Shown here: positions 50,406-59,048 of the stretch, piece by piece
Layout of the letters: each line of letters starts with the position of its first letter
Position numbering within the stretch: the stretch's first letter is position 1
Source of the DNA: Marinomonas sp. TW1
GTDB taxonomy: Bacteria > Pseudomonadota > Gammaproteobacteria > Pseudomonadales > Marinomonadaceae
Assembly (NCBI RefSeq): GCF_001625355.1
Contig: NZ_JSEE01000013.1
Span: forward strand, 1 to 64,000
Length of the DNA: 64,000 nucleotides
Direction of reading: 5' to 3'
The notes under the pieces: generated by a model
What the model was told of the DNA's origin: nothing
What the model saw: only the letters and a program-made list of their open reading frames with translations
Databases searched by the model: none
Program-made: the position numbers and the translations under genes

Positions 50406-51923
50406 ATGTTGACTGGACAGCACTTTATCGCTGGGAAGTGGGCGAAAAGCGAAGACACGTTTTCATCTCGTCCTGCGAGTGGGCCTTCTCATTATTTTTA
50501 CTCAGCTCAAGCGGCCGATGTGGATGCTGCGGTAAACGCGGCGGAAGCGGCTTTTGAAACGTACGGTTATTCTTCTCGTCAAGATAGAGCCACTTTTTTA
50601 AATACCATTGCCGATGAAATTGAGGCTCGTGGAGACAGCATTACAGAGATTGGCGTACAAGAAACGGGTTTACCAGACGCTAGGTTACAAGGTGAGCGAG
50701 GCCGAACGGTGGCGCAGCTGAGATTGTTCGCCAGCCACATCTTGTCGGGTGAGTATTTGGACCGCCGCTTTGATGGCGCGTTAGCCGATCGTGAGCCGTT
50801 CCCTCGTCCTGAATTGCACATGATGCAGCGACCGATTGGTCCTGTGGCAGTGTTTGGTGCGTCCAACTTTCCATTGGCTTTTTCGACGGCGGGCGGTGAT
50901 ACCGCCGCTGCATTAGCCGCAGGTTGTAGCGTGGTAGTAAAAGGTCATCCGGCGCACCCAGGAACAGGGGAGATCGTGGCACAAGCCATCGCCGCCGCCA
51001 TTGAAAAATGCAATATGCCAGCGGGGGTATTTTCCTTTATTCAAGGAGAGGGCTTTGCCGCAGGGCAAGCTTTGGTCCAGCATCCTTTGATTAAAGCGGT
51101 TGGCTTTACCGGCAGTTTAGCGGGAGGTCGCGCACTCTTTGATCTGTGTGCCGCCCGTCCTGAGCCGATTCCTTTCTTTGGTGAGCTGGGGTCCGTGAAC
51201 CCCATGTTTGTCATGCCTGAAGCGCTAAAAAATCGAGCGGAAGAATTGGCTCAAGGTTGGGCGAGTTCACTGACTATGGGGGCGGGGCAGTTTTGCACCA
51301 ACCCCGGCATTGCGGTGATGTTAGATAGCGCTGACGCGAAAACGATGATCACCACCGCGAGTGATGCTTTGTCGAAGGTTTCTGGACAAACCATGTTAAC
51401 CGACGGCATTGCCGAAGCTTACCGTTCAGGTGTTACGGCGATAGAGCAAGCGGAGGTTAAGTCGGTTTTACGTACGGCCGATACCGAAGACCGTATTGCT
51501 CGACCAAATTTGTTCACTGTGTCAGGGCAAGCTTGGCTGGACAATCCGACTTTGCATCAAGAAGTATTTGGTCCACTTGGTTTGGTCGTTTTGGCGGACA
51601 GTATTGAACAAATGATTGAATTGGCTCGTCATTTGGAAGGCCAGCTGACTTGTACACTGCATCTTGATAAAGGCGATTATGCGACGTGTCAGAGACTGAT
51701 GCCTGTGTTAGAACGAAAAGCGGGGCGAGTGTTGGCGAATGGCTTCCCAACTGGCGTTGAGGTGAGTGATACCATGGTTCACGGTGGCCCATATCCTGCG
51801 TCGACAAATTTTGGAGCGACTTCCGTCGGTACCTTGTCGATTCGCCGTTTCTTGCGACCTGTGTGTTATCAGAATGTGCCTCTTGAACTCTTGCCTAGGG
51901 AATTCTCGGAGCCATCTGTTTAG
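50406..51923 (+). CDS. 2-oxoglutarate semialdehyde dehydrogenase-like aldehyde dehydrogenase
   Basis: A 505-residue NAD(P)-dependent aldehyde dehydrogenase. The general-base Glu is in FGELGSVNPMFV, the nucleophile Cys in GAGQFCTNPGIAV, and the cofactor loop in FGASNFPLAFS (replacing the usual PWNFP). This sequence pattern is that of ketoglutarate semialdehyde dehydrogenases. It would complete the pathway from sugar to 2-oxoglutarate. TAAGGAG precedes the ATG. It is the last gene of the operon, convergent with the LysR gene after 26 bases. Confidence 0.9.
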   Translation: MLTGQHFIAGKWAKSEDTFSSRPASGPSHYFYSAQAADVDAAVNAAEAAFETYGYSSRQDRATFLNTIADEIEARGDSITEIGVQETGLPDARLQGERGRTVAQLRLFASHILSGEYLDRRFDGALADREPFPRPELHMMQRPIGPVAVFGASNFPLAFSTAGGDTAAALAAGCSVVVKGHPAHPGTGEIVAQAIAAAIEKCNMPAGVFSFIQGEGFAAGQALVQHPLIKAVGFTGSLAGGRALFDLCAARPEPIPFFGELGSVNPMFVMPEALKNRAEELAQGWASSLTMGAGQFCTNPGIAVMLDSADAKTMITTASDALSKVSGQTMLTDGIAEAYRSGVTAIEQAEVKSVLRTADTEDRIARPNLFTVSGQAWLDNPTLHQEVFGPLGLVVLADSIEQMIELARHLEGQLTCTLHLDKGDYATCQRLMPVLERKAGRVLANGFPTGVEVSDTMVHGGPYPASTNFGATSVGTLSIRRFLRPVCYQNVPLELLPREFSEPSV

Positions 51924-51949
51924 TCGTATGGATGGTTTCTTGTATTGGT

Positions 51950-52894
51950 CTACGGATTGGCGGCCTTTTGTTCCAACTCTGCGAGTACTAGGCGTTTGAG
52001 TTGATTCGCGAGAGGCGATAACTGGCGACCTTGCATTTGTAATAAATAGTATGGGCTCATGGTGATGCTACGATCCAATTGAAGGACTTTAAGTTCTGCA
52101 TTGACCTTTTGCCCAACGAGAAGGTCACAGACTTCACTGGCCATTGGCGCAATGGCATTGGAAGAGACTAGAATGGCAATCAATGCCAGTAATGACGTGC
52201 TATTGGTAATGCTTAACGGTAACTCGGCGCGCTCTTCCATAAAGGCCGCTTCTACGGCCTCTCTTATGGGGGCTCGATGCGATTGCATCACCCATTCAAA
52301 ATGCGCTAAATCTCGAACGGCGATTTTTTCTACATTGGCTAACGGGTGGTCTTTGCGAACGACAAGCTGAACGGACTCACTTCTTGCGGGGAAAATTTCA
52401 AATTCATTGGCGTCATATTGTTTTGGAATTCTGGCCAGTACGAAATCATTGTGACCAGCAATTAGGTCTCGCACCAAACTATCACTGGTATCGACATTGA
52501 TATCAATTTCCGCTCTGGGCGCAATGGCTCGCAATTGTTGAATAGCAGGAATGACAAATCCAACCGCGGCACCCGTCACGGCTCCTATTGCGGTTGTGCC
52601 GCCGCCGCCGTCTTTGAGTTCACTGACTTCTCTGGCGAGATCGCGTAATTCGACAATAAGGTTATGCGCTCGACGTGCAACCGCTTGGCCAACCAGTGTG
52701 GGTTCCATTCCTTTTGCATGACGAATGAATAAGCGCGTTCCAAGTGTTTGTTCGATATCACTTAACATTCTTGAAGCCGCAGGTTGGGTCATGGCCATTT
52801 CGTCGGCGGCAATGCCCAGCTGTCCATATTCTGAAATGATGGAAATTAAGCGCAGTTGATTGAGCTTTAAATGTTTGGCCAGACCTAATTCCAT
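51950..52894 (-). CDS. LysR-family regulator, GbpR-like
   Basis: A 314-residue LysR-type regulator with an N-terminal winged helix-turn-helix (LNQLRLISIISEYGQLGIAADEMAMTQPAASRMLSDIE, about 10-47) and an effector-binding domain (about 95-300). The N-terminal form and the PAASRMLSDIE recognition helix resemble GbpR, the LysR regulator of chvE in Agrobacterium. It lies convergent to the sugar operon and divergent from the Bcr-like gene. It is the probable activator or repressor of the chvE operon through the palindrome at 42676-42695. Confidence 0.85.
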   Translation of the reverse strand: MELGLAKHLKLNQLRLISIISEYGQLGIAADEMAMTQPAASRMLSDIEQTLGTRLFIRHAKGMEPTLVGQAVARRAHNLIVELRDLAREVSELKDGGGGTTAIGAVTGAAVGFVIPAIQQLRAIAPRAEIDINVDTSDSLVRDLIAGHNDFVLARIPKQYDANEFEIFPARSESVQLVVRKDHPLANVEKIAVRDLAHFEWVMQSHRAPIREAVEAAFMEERAELPLSITNSTSLLALIAILVSSNAIAPMASEVCDLLVGQKVNAELKVLQLDRSITMSPYYLLQMQGRQLSPLANQLKRLVLAELEQKAANP

Positions 52895-53068
52895 AGTGAC
52901 CTCGTTTGTTGTTTTTATAGGTTATTTATTATCACATCCGGTACATTGCACAGTTTACTACAGGTACGGAATGAAGCGGTTTTATTTCTGTCATAAGGGG
53001 GATAGACTGTTTTCTTTTTTTTAAAGGACAAGTATGCGAGTTCTGATCCTGTCTTGCGAGATGCCTCA

Positions 53069-54280
53069 ATGAAACGTCTTGCTGAAACGGAATTTATTGT
53101 TCTGTTTGCTCTGATGATGTCCTTGACGGCACTGACCACAGACGCCATGTTGCCAGCGTTTTCCTTTATTGCTGAAGACTTAGCCATCGACAATTACCAG
53201 CAGACCCAGTGGATTATTTCGGCGATGATTTTGGGCATGGTGTTTGGCGAGATTACTTTCGGGCCATTGTCGGATGCCATCGGTCGGAAAAAGAGTATCG
53301 GCATAGGCATTGGCATTTATCTGCTGGGAACCCTAGTGGCTTTGTGTTCTATGTCATTGGAAATGCTATTGCTTGGTCGCATGATCCAAGGCTTTGGCGT
53401 ATCGGCTCCGAAAATCGCTTCACGTGCGCTGATTCGAGATTTGTATAAGGGCGCAGCCATGGCGCGCATCATGTCTTTTATCATGATGGTTTTCTTATTG
53501 GTGCCTTTGCTCGCCCCCGCAATTGGTCAGTTAGTGATGCAATTGGGCAACTGGCGTTGGATTTTTGCTATGTTGTTAATTCAATCTTTAATCGCATTGG
53601 CTTGGTTATTTTGGCGACAACCGGAAACCTTGCCAAAAGAGCGTCGCATTCCTTTGCATTGGCGCAGTCTATTGCGAGATGCGCGAGACATCGTACGTCA
53701 TAAAGAGGTCATGGCCTTTACTCTGTTATTGGGCTGTATCTTTGGCAGTTTGATGCTCTATATCAGTACCGCACAATCCATCTTTCAAGACATTTATGGC
53801 GTAGGGGATGACTTTCCTTTGTATTTCGCCATGATGGCGATTGGTTCCAGTGTGATGAACTTTTTTAACGGTAAAATTGTGCTGCGCGTCGGCATGAAAG
53901 CTTGTGTGTATTTTGCCTTAACCTTAATGGTCTGCTTGTCTTTTGTGTTGTCGCTGGTGGTTTTATCCTACGATGGTGTGCCGCCTTTTGTTTATTTTAT
54001 GGGCATTTGCATGGCGATGTTTTCTTGCTTTGGTATGGTGTTCGGTAATGTGAATGCCATGGCAATGGAGCCATTGGGGCGAACGGCAGGGTTGGGAGCG
54101 TCAATGATCTCGTCTTTGTCGAGCTTTGTTGCCATCCTGTTATCAGCGGCAATTGGTCAGTTTTATGAGAACACAATAACGCCTTTTGCGATGGGCTTCT
54201 TTCTTTTATCCGTAGCCAGCTCGGCACTGATGTTTATAGCAATACGTTTTTCTTCCCTGAAAAACATGTCAGCTGAGTAG
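53069..54280 (+). CDS. Bcr/CflA-family MFS multidrug exporter
   Basis: A 403-residue inner-membrane protein with 12 hydrophobic segments. Motif A of the MFS is GPLSDAIGRKKS (loop 2-3), and the DAMLPAF segment in the first helix is characteristic of Bcr/CflA drug:H+ antiporters. An in-frame TTG lies at 53054, but the ATG at 53069 with GCGAG upstream is preferred. It is divergent from the LysR gene. The drug range is not predictable. Confidence 0.88.
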   Translation: MKRLAETEFIVLFALMMSLTALTTDAMLPAFSFIAEDLAIDNYQQTQWIISAMILGMVFGEITFGPLSDAIGRKKSIGIGIGIYLLGTLVALCSMSLEMLLLGRMIQGFGVSAPKIASRALIRDLYKGAAMARIMSFIMMVFLLVPLLAPAIGQLVMQLGNWRWIFAMLLIQSLIALAWLFWRQPETLPKERRIPLHWRSLLRDARDIVRHKEVMAFTLLLGCIFGSLMLYISTAQSIFQDIYGVGDDFPLYFAMMAIGSSVMNFFNGKIVLRVGMKACVYFALTLMVCLSFVLSLVVLSYDGVPPFVYFMGICMAMFSCFGMVFGNVNAMAMEPLGRTAGLGASMISSLSSFVAILLSAAIGQFYENTITPFAMGFFLLSVASSALMFIAIRFSSLKNMSAE

Positions 54281-54412
54281 GCGATTAAGGCATAAATTGC
54301 TGACGACTCAGACTATAAAAATAATGTCACACTGATTGTGCTTGTTGGCGTATTTCGTGGGTATCTCCACAATTGAATTGGCAATTCTTCCAAACTGTCA
54401 CAGAAAAGGCGT

Positions 54413-54418
54413 TATAAT
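54413..54418 (+). promoter_or_regulatory. Candidate -10 element of the MATE gene promoter
   Basis: A consensus TATAAT sits 36 bases upstream of the ATG. No convincing -35 box is found at the normal spacing, so the site is only a candidate. Confidence 0.4.
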
Positions 54419-54453
54419 ATAGCGTTTATCATTATCTGAGTGTCTTTTCTCGT

Positions 54454-55779
54454 ATGTCTGTGACTCCCGCTTCTTCTCTTGGTCGTGAACTCTTCAAAAT
54501 GACTTGGCCCATGTTATTTGGCGTCTTGTCATTAATGAGTTTTCAGCTGATCGACAGTGCCTTTATTGGTCAATTAGGTGTTTTACCTTTGGCGGTACAG
54601 GGCTTTACCTTACCGATCCAAATGTTGGTGATTGGTCTGCAAGTGGGGCTGGGGATTGCTACAACGGCCATCATTTCACGGGCCTTAGGTGCGCAAAATA
54701 CTCAGTATGCGAAGCAATTAGGTGGTCTGGTGCTCATGATTGGCGGTGCTGGAATGGCCGTTTTTTGTGGTCTTATCTGGTTAATACGGGCCCCGATTTT
54801 AGCTTTATTAAGTGCACCGGATAGTGTTTATGTCATGGTAGACGACTATTGGCCGCATTGGTTATTAAGTGCTTGGATAGGGGCGTTACTGTATTCCTTT
54901 TACAGTATCTGTCGTGCCAATGGTAATACCATTTTGCCAGGCGTGATGATGATAGTCACCAGTGTCCTAAACATGCTGTTGGATCCCATTTTTATCTTTA
55001 CGTTAGACATGGGACTTAATGGTGCAGCGATTGCCACCAGTGTGTCATTTGGTTTAGGTGTGTTGGTGGTCGCACCTAAAGTGGCGGCCAAGCAATGGTA
55101 TTCTTTTCATTGGCAAAGTGTACGACTGAGCAAGAGTTTGGCTGACATTGGTCATATCATGGGCCCAGCTATGATTAGCCAACTGTTGCCAGCGGTGTCA
55201 TCTATGTTCGCCACTAAGTTGATTGCTAACTTTGGTGCGGCCGCTATTGCTTCTTGGGCATTAGGTTCACGTTTTGAGTTCTTTGCCATTGTTTCGGTAT
55301 TGGCCTTGACTATGTCTATGCCGCCTATGGTTGGGCGCTTACTTGGCGCACAACGAATAGAAGACATTCGCACCGTTGTGTCGATTGCTTGTCGTTATAT
55401 TCTGTTGTTTCAACTCTTTGTTGCTGTGGTGACTTTCTTATTAGCAGGGCCGCTGGCACGTATCATGACCAGCGAACAGGCGGTGTCGGATATTTTAACT
55501 TGGCATTTAATCATTGTTCCTGTCAGCCTTGGTGCTTTGGGAATTTGTATGTTGATGGTGTCTGTGTGTAATGCGCTGGGTAAGTCCTATGTGGCGTTAA
55601 CCATTTCAGCTTTACGTTTGTTTGCCTTCTTCTTGCCTTGCCTATGGCTTGGTGCCGAGTTGGCGGGACTAAAAGGTCTTTTCATTGGCGTACTCATTGG
55701 TAACTTATTCGCCGGTATATGTGCGTGGAAAATGTACCAAAAGGCATTAGCAAACGTGGAAGCCAGCGCGTCCATTTAG
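54454..55779 (+). CDS. MATE-family efflux transporter (DinF-like)
   Basis: A 441-residue inner-membrane protein with 12 hydrophobic segments in two similar six-helix halves. The N-terminal SLGRELFKMTWPMLFG, followed by IDSAFIGQLGVLPLAVQG, is typical of MATE exporters of the DinF group, which expel cationic drugs or metabolites in exchange for Na+ or H+. It is monocistronic, downstream of the Bcr/CflA gene after 173 bases. Confidence 0.9.
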   Translation: MSVTPASSLGRELFKMTWPMLFGVLSLMSFQLIDSAFIGQLGVLPLAVQGFTLPIQMLVIGLQVGLGIATTAIISRALGAQNTQYAKQLGGLVLMIGGAGMAVFCGLIWLIRAPILALLSAPDSVYVMVDDYWPHWLLSAWIGALLYSFYSICRANGNTILPGVMMIVTSVLNMLLDPIFIFTLDMGLNGAAIATSVSFGLGVLVVAPKVAAKQWYSFHWQSVRLSKSLADIGHIMGPAMISQLLPAVSSMFATKLIANFGAAAIASWALGSRFEFFAIVSVLALTMSMPPMVGRLLGAQRIEDIRTVVSIACRYILLFQLFVAVVTFLLAGPLARIMTSEQAVSDILTWHLIIVPVSLGALGICMLMVSVCNALGKSYVALTISALRLFAFFLPCLWLGAELAGLKGLFIGVLIGNLFAGICAWKMYQKALANVEASASI

Positions 55780-55886
55780 ACGGAGACGTTTTGGTCTCGA
55801 TTGCGCAATATCGTCCAATCTTTTTGTCTTCAAACTGGATATTCTATTCTAATTGAAGTCGTAAAGAGGCGAGTGAGGAGGTTGTG

Positions 55887-56714
55887 ATGTCAGTAGAAAA
55901 TCATTTTCAGTTTGTGAAAAGCGCCGCCTTTGACGAGGTGATGTTGCTGGAAGCGTCAATGAATGACTTTTCCTACGGAACCCACGCCCATGAAGAGTTT
56001 TCGTTTGGTGTCACCTTGTCCGGGCGACAAGATTTTTATGCCTTGGGTGAACACCATAAGAGCTATTCTGGCAATGTGATTGTGTTCAACCCAGAGGATG
56101 CTCACGACGGTCATCCTGGTACGGACGATACGCTTCATTATAAAATGTTGTATGTCCATCCAGATCAATTAAACCCTATGCTTGAGAGTGCTGGCGTTCG
56201 CTGTGCTCAAGATTTTCGTATAGAACACACAGTACAAAACGATCTAGTGCTCCAAGGACATATCTTGCGATTGGCCAACTTGGTCGAGAACAAGGCGTCA
56301 TCCGCTTTGGAGTACTCGTCAACTTTGTTTGAATTTGCTGAATATTTAGCCCACCAAAAAGGCATTCAGATTGAGCCTAAACGACGTATAAAAGACCCTG
56401 TGTTTGAGCGAGTCAGAGACTATTTGCATGCCCATGTCAGTGAAGAGGTTTCTCTCGACGCGCTAAGCCAAGTGGCGCACATGTCTAAGTATCATTTGTT
56501 GCGTTGTTTTCGTGATTATTTTGGCATGACACCACATCAATATTGGCAAAACTATCGTATCAACCGCGCCAAAGAGGCTCTTTCAATGGGCATGTCATTG
56601 ACGGATGTCGCGCTGACCTTTGGCTTCACAGATGTAAGCTACTTTAATCGACGCTTTAAACCCATGTTTGGTGTCACTCCCCATCAATTTAGGCGCACCT
56701 TGTTACGAACCTAG
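55887..56714 (+). CDS. AraC-family transcriptional regulator
   Basis: A 275-residue regulator with an N-terminal cupin ligand-binding domain (about 25-100: YGTHAHEEFSFGVTLSG and NPEDAHDGHPG) and a C-terminal pair of helix-turn-helix motifs (about 170-272: VSLDALSQVAHMSKYHLLRCF, MTPHQYWQNYRINRAKEAL, FTDVSYFNRRFKPMFGVTPHQFR). AGGAGG lies five bases before the ATG at 55887. This architecture is common next to LysE-type exporters, and the LysE gene follows 66 bases downstream; it may regulate that gene. Confidence 0.92.
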   Translation: MSVENHFQFVKSAAFDEVMLLEASMNDFSYGTHAHEEFSFGVTLSGRQDFYALGEHHKSYSGNVIVFNPEDAHDGHPGTDDTLHYKMLYVHPDQLNPMLESAGVRCAQDFRIEHTVQNDLVLQGHILRLANLVENKASSALEYSSTLFEFAEYLAHQKGIQIEPKRRIKDPVFERVRDYLHAHVSEEVSLDALSQVAHMSKYHLLRCFRDYFGMTPHQYWQNYRINRAKEALSMGMSLTDVALTFGFTDVSYFNRRFKPMFGVTPHQFRRTLLRT

Positions 56715-56780
56715 CGACCTTTCGCACTCACTGATTCATCTGTTTTTCATCTTTATCAAATCATCTTTTGAGGTTTTTCT

Positions 56781-57362
56781 ATGCTTGAAATAATCATCTA
56801 CGCCTTTGGCGTTATGTACAGCCCAGGCCCTGCCAATACTCTTGCGCTTTTGGCGGGCGTCAATGGACAAGGCTGGCGAGCATTTGGTTACTGTGCTGGT
56901 GTTGGTCTGGCGATGTTGATTCTGTTTCTTCTGCTTGGCTATCTTGGTGGTGAAATCATTCCAGAAGGTTATCAGTCGATTATTGCGACCTTGGGTGGGC
57001 TGTATATTGCTTATCTGGGGGTGAAAATCATGCAAGCCAGTTTTCATCCGACAACCACCGAGTCGGAAGCGTCCGTGATTGGCTTTAAAACTGGCCTGAT
57101 TTTACAGCTTTGCAACCCAAAAGCCTTGGTGGCGATCGTACCCATTGTGACAGTACAGTATCCGCGATATGAGATTACAGGAATGGAGATTGCGGTCTGG
57201 TCTTTGATTCTTTCAGCCATGGCCTTTGGTGCACCAGGTGTGTATCTGTTGGCGGGATCTCGACTACAACACGTCGCGATGAATCCTAAGGTGATGGCGT
57301 GGGTGAATCGTATGATGTCAGTGTTGCTTTTCTACGTTGCGTATCGGTTTGTATTTGCTTAA
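56781..57362 (+). CDS. LysE/RhtB-family amino acid exporter
   Basis: A 193-residue membrane protein with about six hydrophobic segments. The start (MLEIIIYAFGVMYSPGPANTLAL) and the later FKTGLILQLCNPKALVAIV are hallmark segments of LysE-type exporters. The substrate is probably an amino acid or related metabolite. It is the last ordinary gene before the Reb island. Confidence 0.88.
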   Translation: MLEIIIYAFGVMYSPGPANTLALLAGVNGQGWRAFGYCAGVGLAMLILFLLLGYLGGEIIPEGYQSIIATLGGLYIAYLGVKIMQASFHPTTTESEASVIGFKTGLILQLCNPKALVAIVPIVTVQYPRYEITGMEIAVWSLILSAMAFGAPGVYLLAGSRLQHVAMNPKVMAWVNRMMSVLLFYVAYRFVFA

Positions 57363-57645
57363 TGGCAGCAAGCATCATCGCCAATGCTGTCACAGTATTG
57401 GCCGCTGACTTTTCCTTTTATCTTCACTTTCTCTCTAGTCTTTTCTGACGTCGATTACGTTTCACTTAACCCCCTTATTTCTATCCGATCTGGGCCTCAG
57501 TATGAAGGTTCTAGTGGTTTTTATGAGCATAAATGAATGTTTGTGTTACATGGAAAGCCCCTTTTAATCCGTTCTTTTCCCTCAGTTTTTATGTTGTGGC
57601 GAAGATAAGGTTACTAATAGACAGATTATTGAAAGGGAGTTTGAG
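57363..57645. other. Untranslated stretch before the Reb locus
   Basis: No gene is supported in these 283 bases. The AT-rich part from about 57500 may hold the promoter for the first Reb-like gene. CTAATAG at 57614-57620 matches one half of the palindrome found at 58042-58060, though a seven-base match may be chance. Confidence 0.4.
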
Positions 57646-57852
57646 ATGCCAATAGATATTGAAAAACTATTAACCGAGTGGTCGCCAGTAAGTTCGCGCA
57701 ATATGTATCTGAACATGGTCGCGGATTCGTTAGCTAAGGCATCACAAAATGCTACCCATGTACAGCAGCAGATACAAACCATAACGGTCACCAATACGGC
57801 GTTAGGTTCAGGGCTGATTTATGCCATTGCCGCTCAAGGCTCAAAGGAATAA
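57646..57852 (+). CDS. Divergent Reb-like small protein, first gene of the R-body locus
   Basis: A 68-residue protein. The middle (YLNMVADSLAKASQNATHVQ) aligns by eye with the RebB core (GNLLMSTSQALSNAAHNATAAQ), and the following QQIQTITVTNTALGSGLIYAI matches its QQAQITMQAATVQGVNSLMAI. The N-terminus differs from RebB. AGGGAG lies five bases before the ATG. It stands apart from the main array by 249 bases, so it may be transcribed separately. RebB-family proteins are small, Ala/Gln/Asn-rich helical proteins that polymerise into R-body ribbons; a minor-subunit role is inferred. Confidence 0.65.
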   Translation: MPIDIEKLLTEWSPVSSRNMYLNMVADSLAKASQNATHVQQQIQTITVTNTALGSGLIYAIAAQGSKE

Positions 57853-58041
57853 CCGCTAAGGTAACGGACAGCATTTTATTAAGGTTAATGAGCCTGCTTG
57901 TTCACACAAAGCGTGGCTCAAGTATGCCTATACGTATGATCATTATTGCTGCAAATGATGACATAAAGTGTAAGGCATTGACTGACTCATGATGATGGAT
58001 ACTGAGACATTAGGTTAGGTATCAAACGTCATATTGAGAGG

Positions 58042-58060
58042 AGCTAATAGTCTATTAGCT
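58042..58060. promoter_or_regulatory. Perfect 19-bp palindrome upstream of the first rebB
   Basis: AGCTAATAG, a single T, then CTATTAGCT form an exact inverted repeat ending 41 bases before the rebB start. Symmetry and position suggest an operator for a dimeric regulator; as RNA it would also form a hairpin in the leader. No T-run follows. The right arm plus TGTAG recurs at 60807-60819. Confidence 0.65.
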
Positions 58061-58065
58061 TGTAG
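58053..58065 (+). repeat. 13-bp shared element, copy 1
   Basis: TATTAGCTTGTAG lies 36 bases before a Reb gene start; the identical 13-mer lies 34 bases before the start at 60854. Similar spacing suggests a common regulatory function. Confidence 0.6.
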
Positions 58066-58101
58066 CAATACCATTTTAATCAACTGAAAAGGAGTAACAC
58101 C

Positions 58102-58362
58102 ATGCCAGTAAATGAACAAGTCACAGATTCAGTCACACAGGTCAACACCAAAGTAGTCGGCGAAACACCGGCCATGGCGATGGGCAACCTACTGATGTCT
58201 ACCAGTCAGGCGTTGAGTAATGCGGCACACAATGCCACTGCGGCTCAGCAACAAGCACAAATCACTATGCAAGCGGCTACGGTTCAAGGGGTTAATTCTC
58301 TGATGGCGATTGGCTCTGCGGTGATTGGTCGTGGTGCTGAGGGAATCATTGAGAAAGGCTAA
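58102..58362 (+). CDS. rebB: RebB-family R-body subunit, tandem copy 1
   Basis: An 86-residue RebB (killing-trait) family protein. It opens MPVNEQVTDSVTQVNTKVVG, continues with PAMAMGNLLMSTSQALSNAA, and has the Gln/Ala-rich AQQQAQITMQAATVQGVNS and a short acidic/basic end. RebB proteins are the structural subunits of R-bodies, rolled ribbons that extend when triggered (low pH in Caedibacter). There is no signal peptide, so assembly is cytoplasmic. AAGGAG precedes the ATG at good spacing. It differs from copy 2 at 8 of 86 positions by my count. Confidence 0.9.
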   Translation: MPVNEQVTDSVTQVNTKVVGETPAMAMGNLLMSTSQALSNAAHNATAAQQQAQITMQAATVQGVNSLMAIGSAVIGRGAEGIIEKG

Positions 58363-58410
58363 ACCGCCCTGAGAGTTCAACAAGATTAGAAAGAGTAAAG
58401 GAGTTAAACC

Positions 58411-58671
58411 ATGCCAGTAAATGAGCAAATAACCGACTCGGTCACTCAGGTGAATACCAGTGTAGTGGGTGAAACGCCAGCCATGGCAATGGGGAATTTG
58501 TTGTTGTCTACCAGCCAAGCTTTGGGTACAGCAGCTCACAATGCAACATCGGCTCAACAACAAGCCCAGATCACCATGCAAGCTGCCACAGTCCAAGGGG
58601 TCAATTCGCTTACAGCAATTGGCTCAGCGGTATTAGGGCGAGGGGCGGAAGGTATCATTGAAAAAGGCTAG
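58411..58671 (+). CDS. rebB: RebB-family R-body subunit, tandem copy 2
   Basis: An 86-residue RebB protein, nearly the same as copy 1. Differences include Lys17 to Ser, SNAA to GTAA after SQAL, and Met to Thr in the NSLTAIGSAV segment. AAAGGAG lies before the ATG, 48 bases after copy 1. The tight spacing, matching orientation and equal length show a tandem duplication. Several slightly different subunits may co-polymerise and tune ribbon size or trigger conditions; that is inferred. Confidence 0.9.
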   Translation: MPVNEQITDSVTQVNTSVVGETPAMAMGNLLLSTSQALGTAAHNATSAQQQAQITMQAATVQGVNSLTAIGSAVLGRGAEGIIEKG

Positions 58672-58708
58672 TAACGAGTAATCTTAATTCAAAATAAGGA
58701 ATGTAATC

Positions 58709-58969
58709 ATGCCAGTAAATGAACAAGTTACCGACTCTGTCACGCAGGTCAACACCAAAGTCATAGGGGAAACACCAGCCATGGCGATGGGCAATATGTT
58801 GATGTCAACCAGCCAAGCGTTAGGTACAGCGGCGCACAATGGTACTGGTGCACAGCAGCAGGCGCAAATCACCATGCAAGCGGCCACAGTACAAGGAGTG
58901 AATTCCTTGATGTCGATTGGTAGTTCCGTCATTGGACGTAGTGCAGAAAGCATTATCGAACCAGGTTAA
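58709..58969 (+). CDS. rebB: RebB-family R-body subunit, tandem copy 3
   Basis: An 86-residue RebB protein. It shares the MPVNEQ start and QITMQAATVQGVNSL core but belongs with copy 4 in a second subgroup, recognised by AAHNGT instead of AAHNAT, MSIGSSVIGRSAES instead of MAIGSAVIGRGAEG, and a C-terminal EPG. TAAGGA precedes the ATG. The stretch encoding its last 35 or so residues is nearly identical at DNA level to that of copy 4, indicating recent duplication or gene conversion. Confidence 0.9.
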   Translation: MPVNEQVTDSVTQVNTKVIGETPAMAMGNMLMSTSQALGTAAHNGTGAQQQAQITMQAATVQGVNSLMSIGSSVIGRSAESIIEPG

Positions 58970-59048
58970 AGGGAAAATCGAATAGAGAGTGAAGGCGTCT
59001 TCACTCATATTTGAAAATGAAGCCAAGTGAAACAAAAGGAAGAAGATT

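Larger units (their letters stand above)
57853..58101. other. Untranslated region before the rebB array
   Basis: No ORF is supported. It contains the 19-bp palindrome at 58042-58060 and probably the main promoter of the rebB array. Confidence 0.5.

Noticed and set aside
55884..57362. AraC and LysE genes as regulator and exporter of the Reb locus
   Set aside because: AraC-LysE pairing is common in genomes without Reb genes, and a 283-base gap separates them from the locus.
58189..58596. 135-codon antisense ORF across rebB copies 1 and 2
   Set aside because: It mirrors the rebB codon pattern, spans two genes and has no ribosome binding site.
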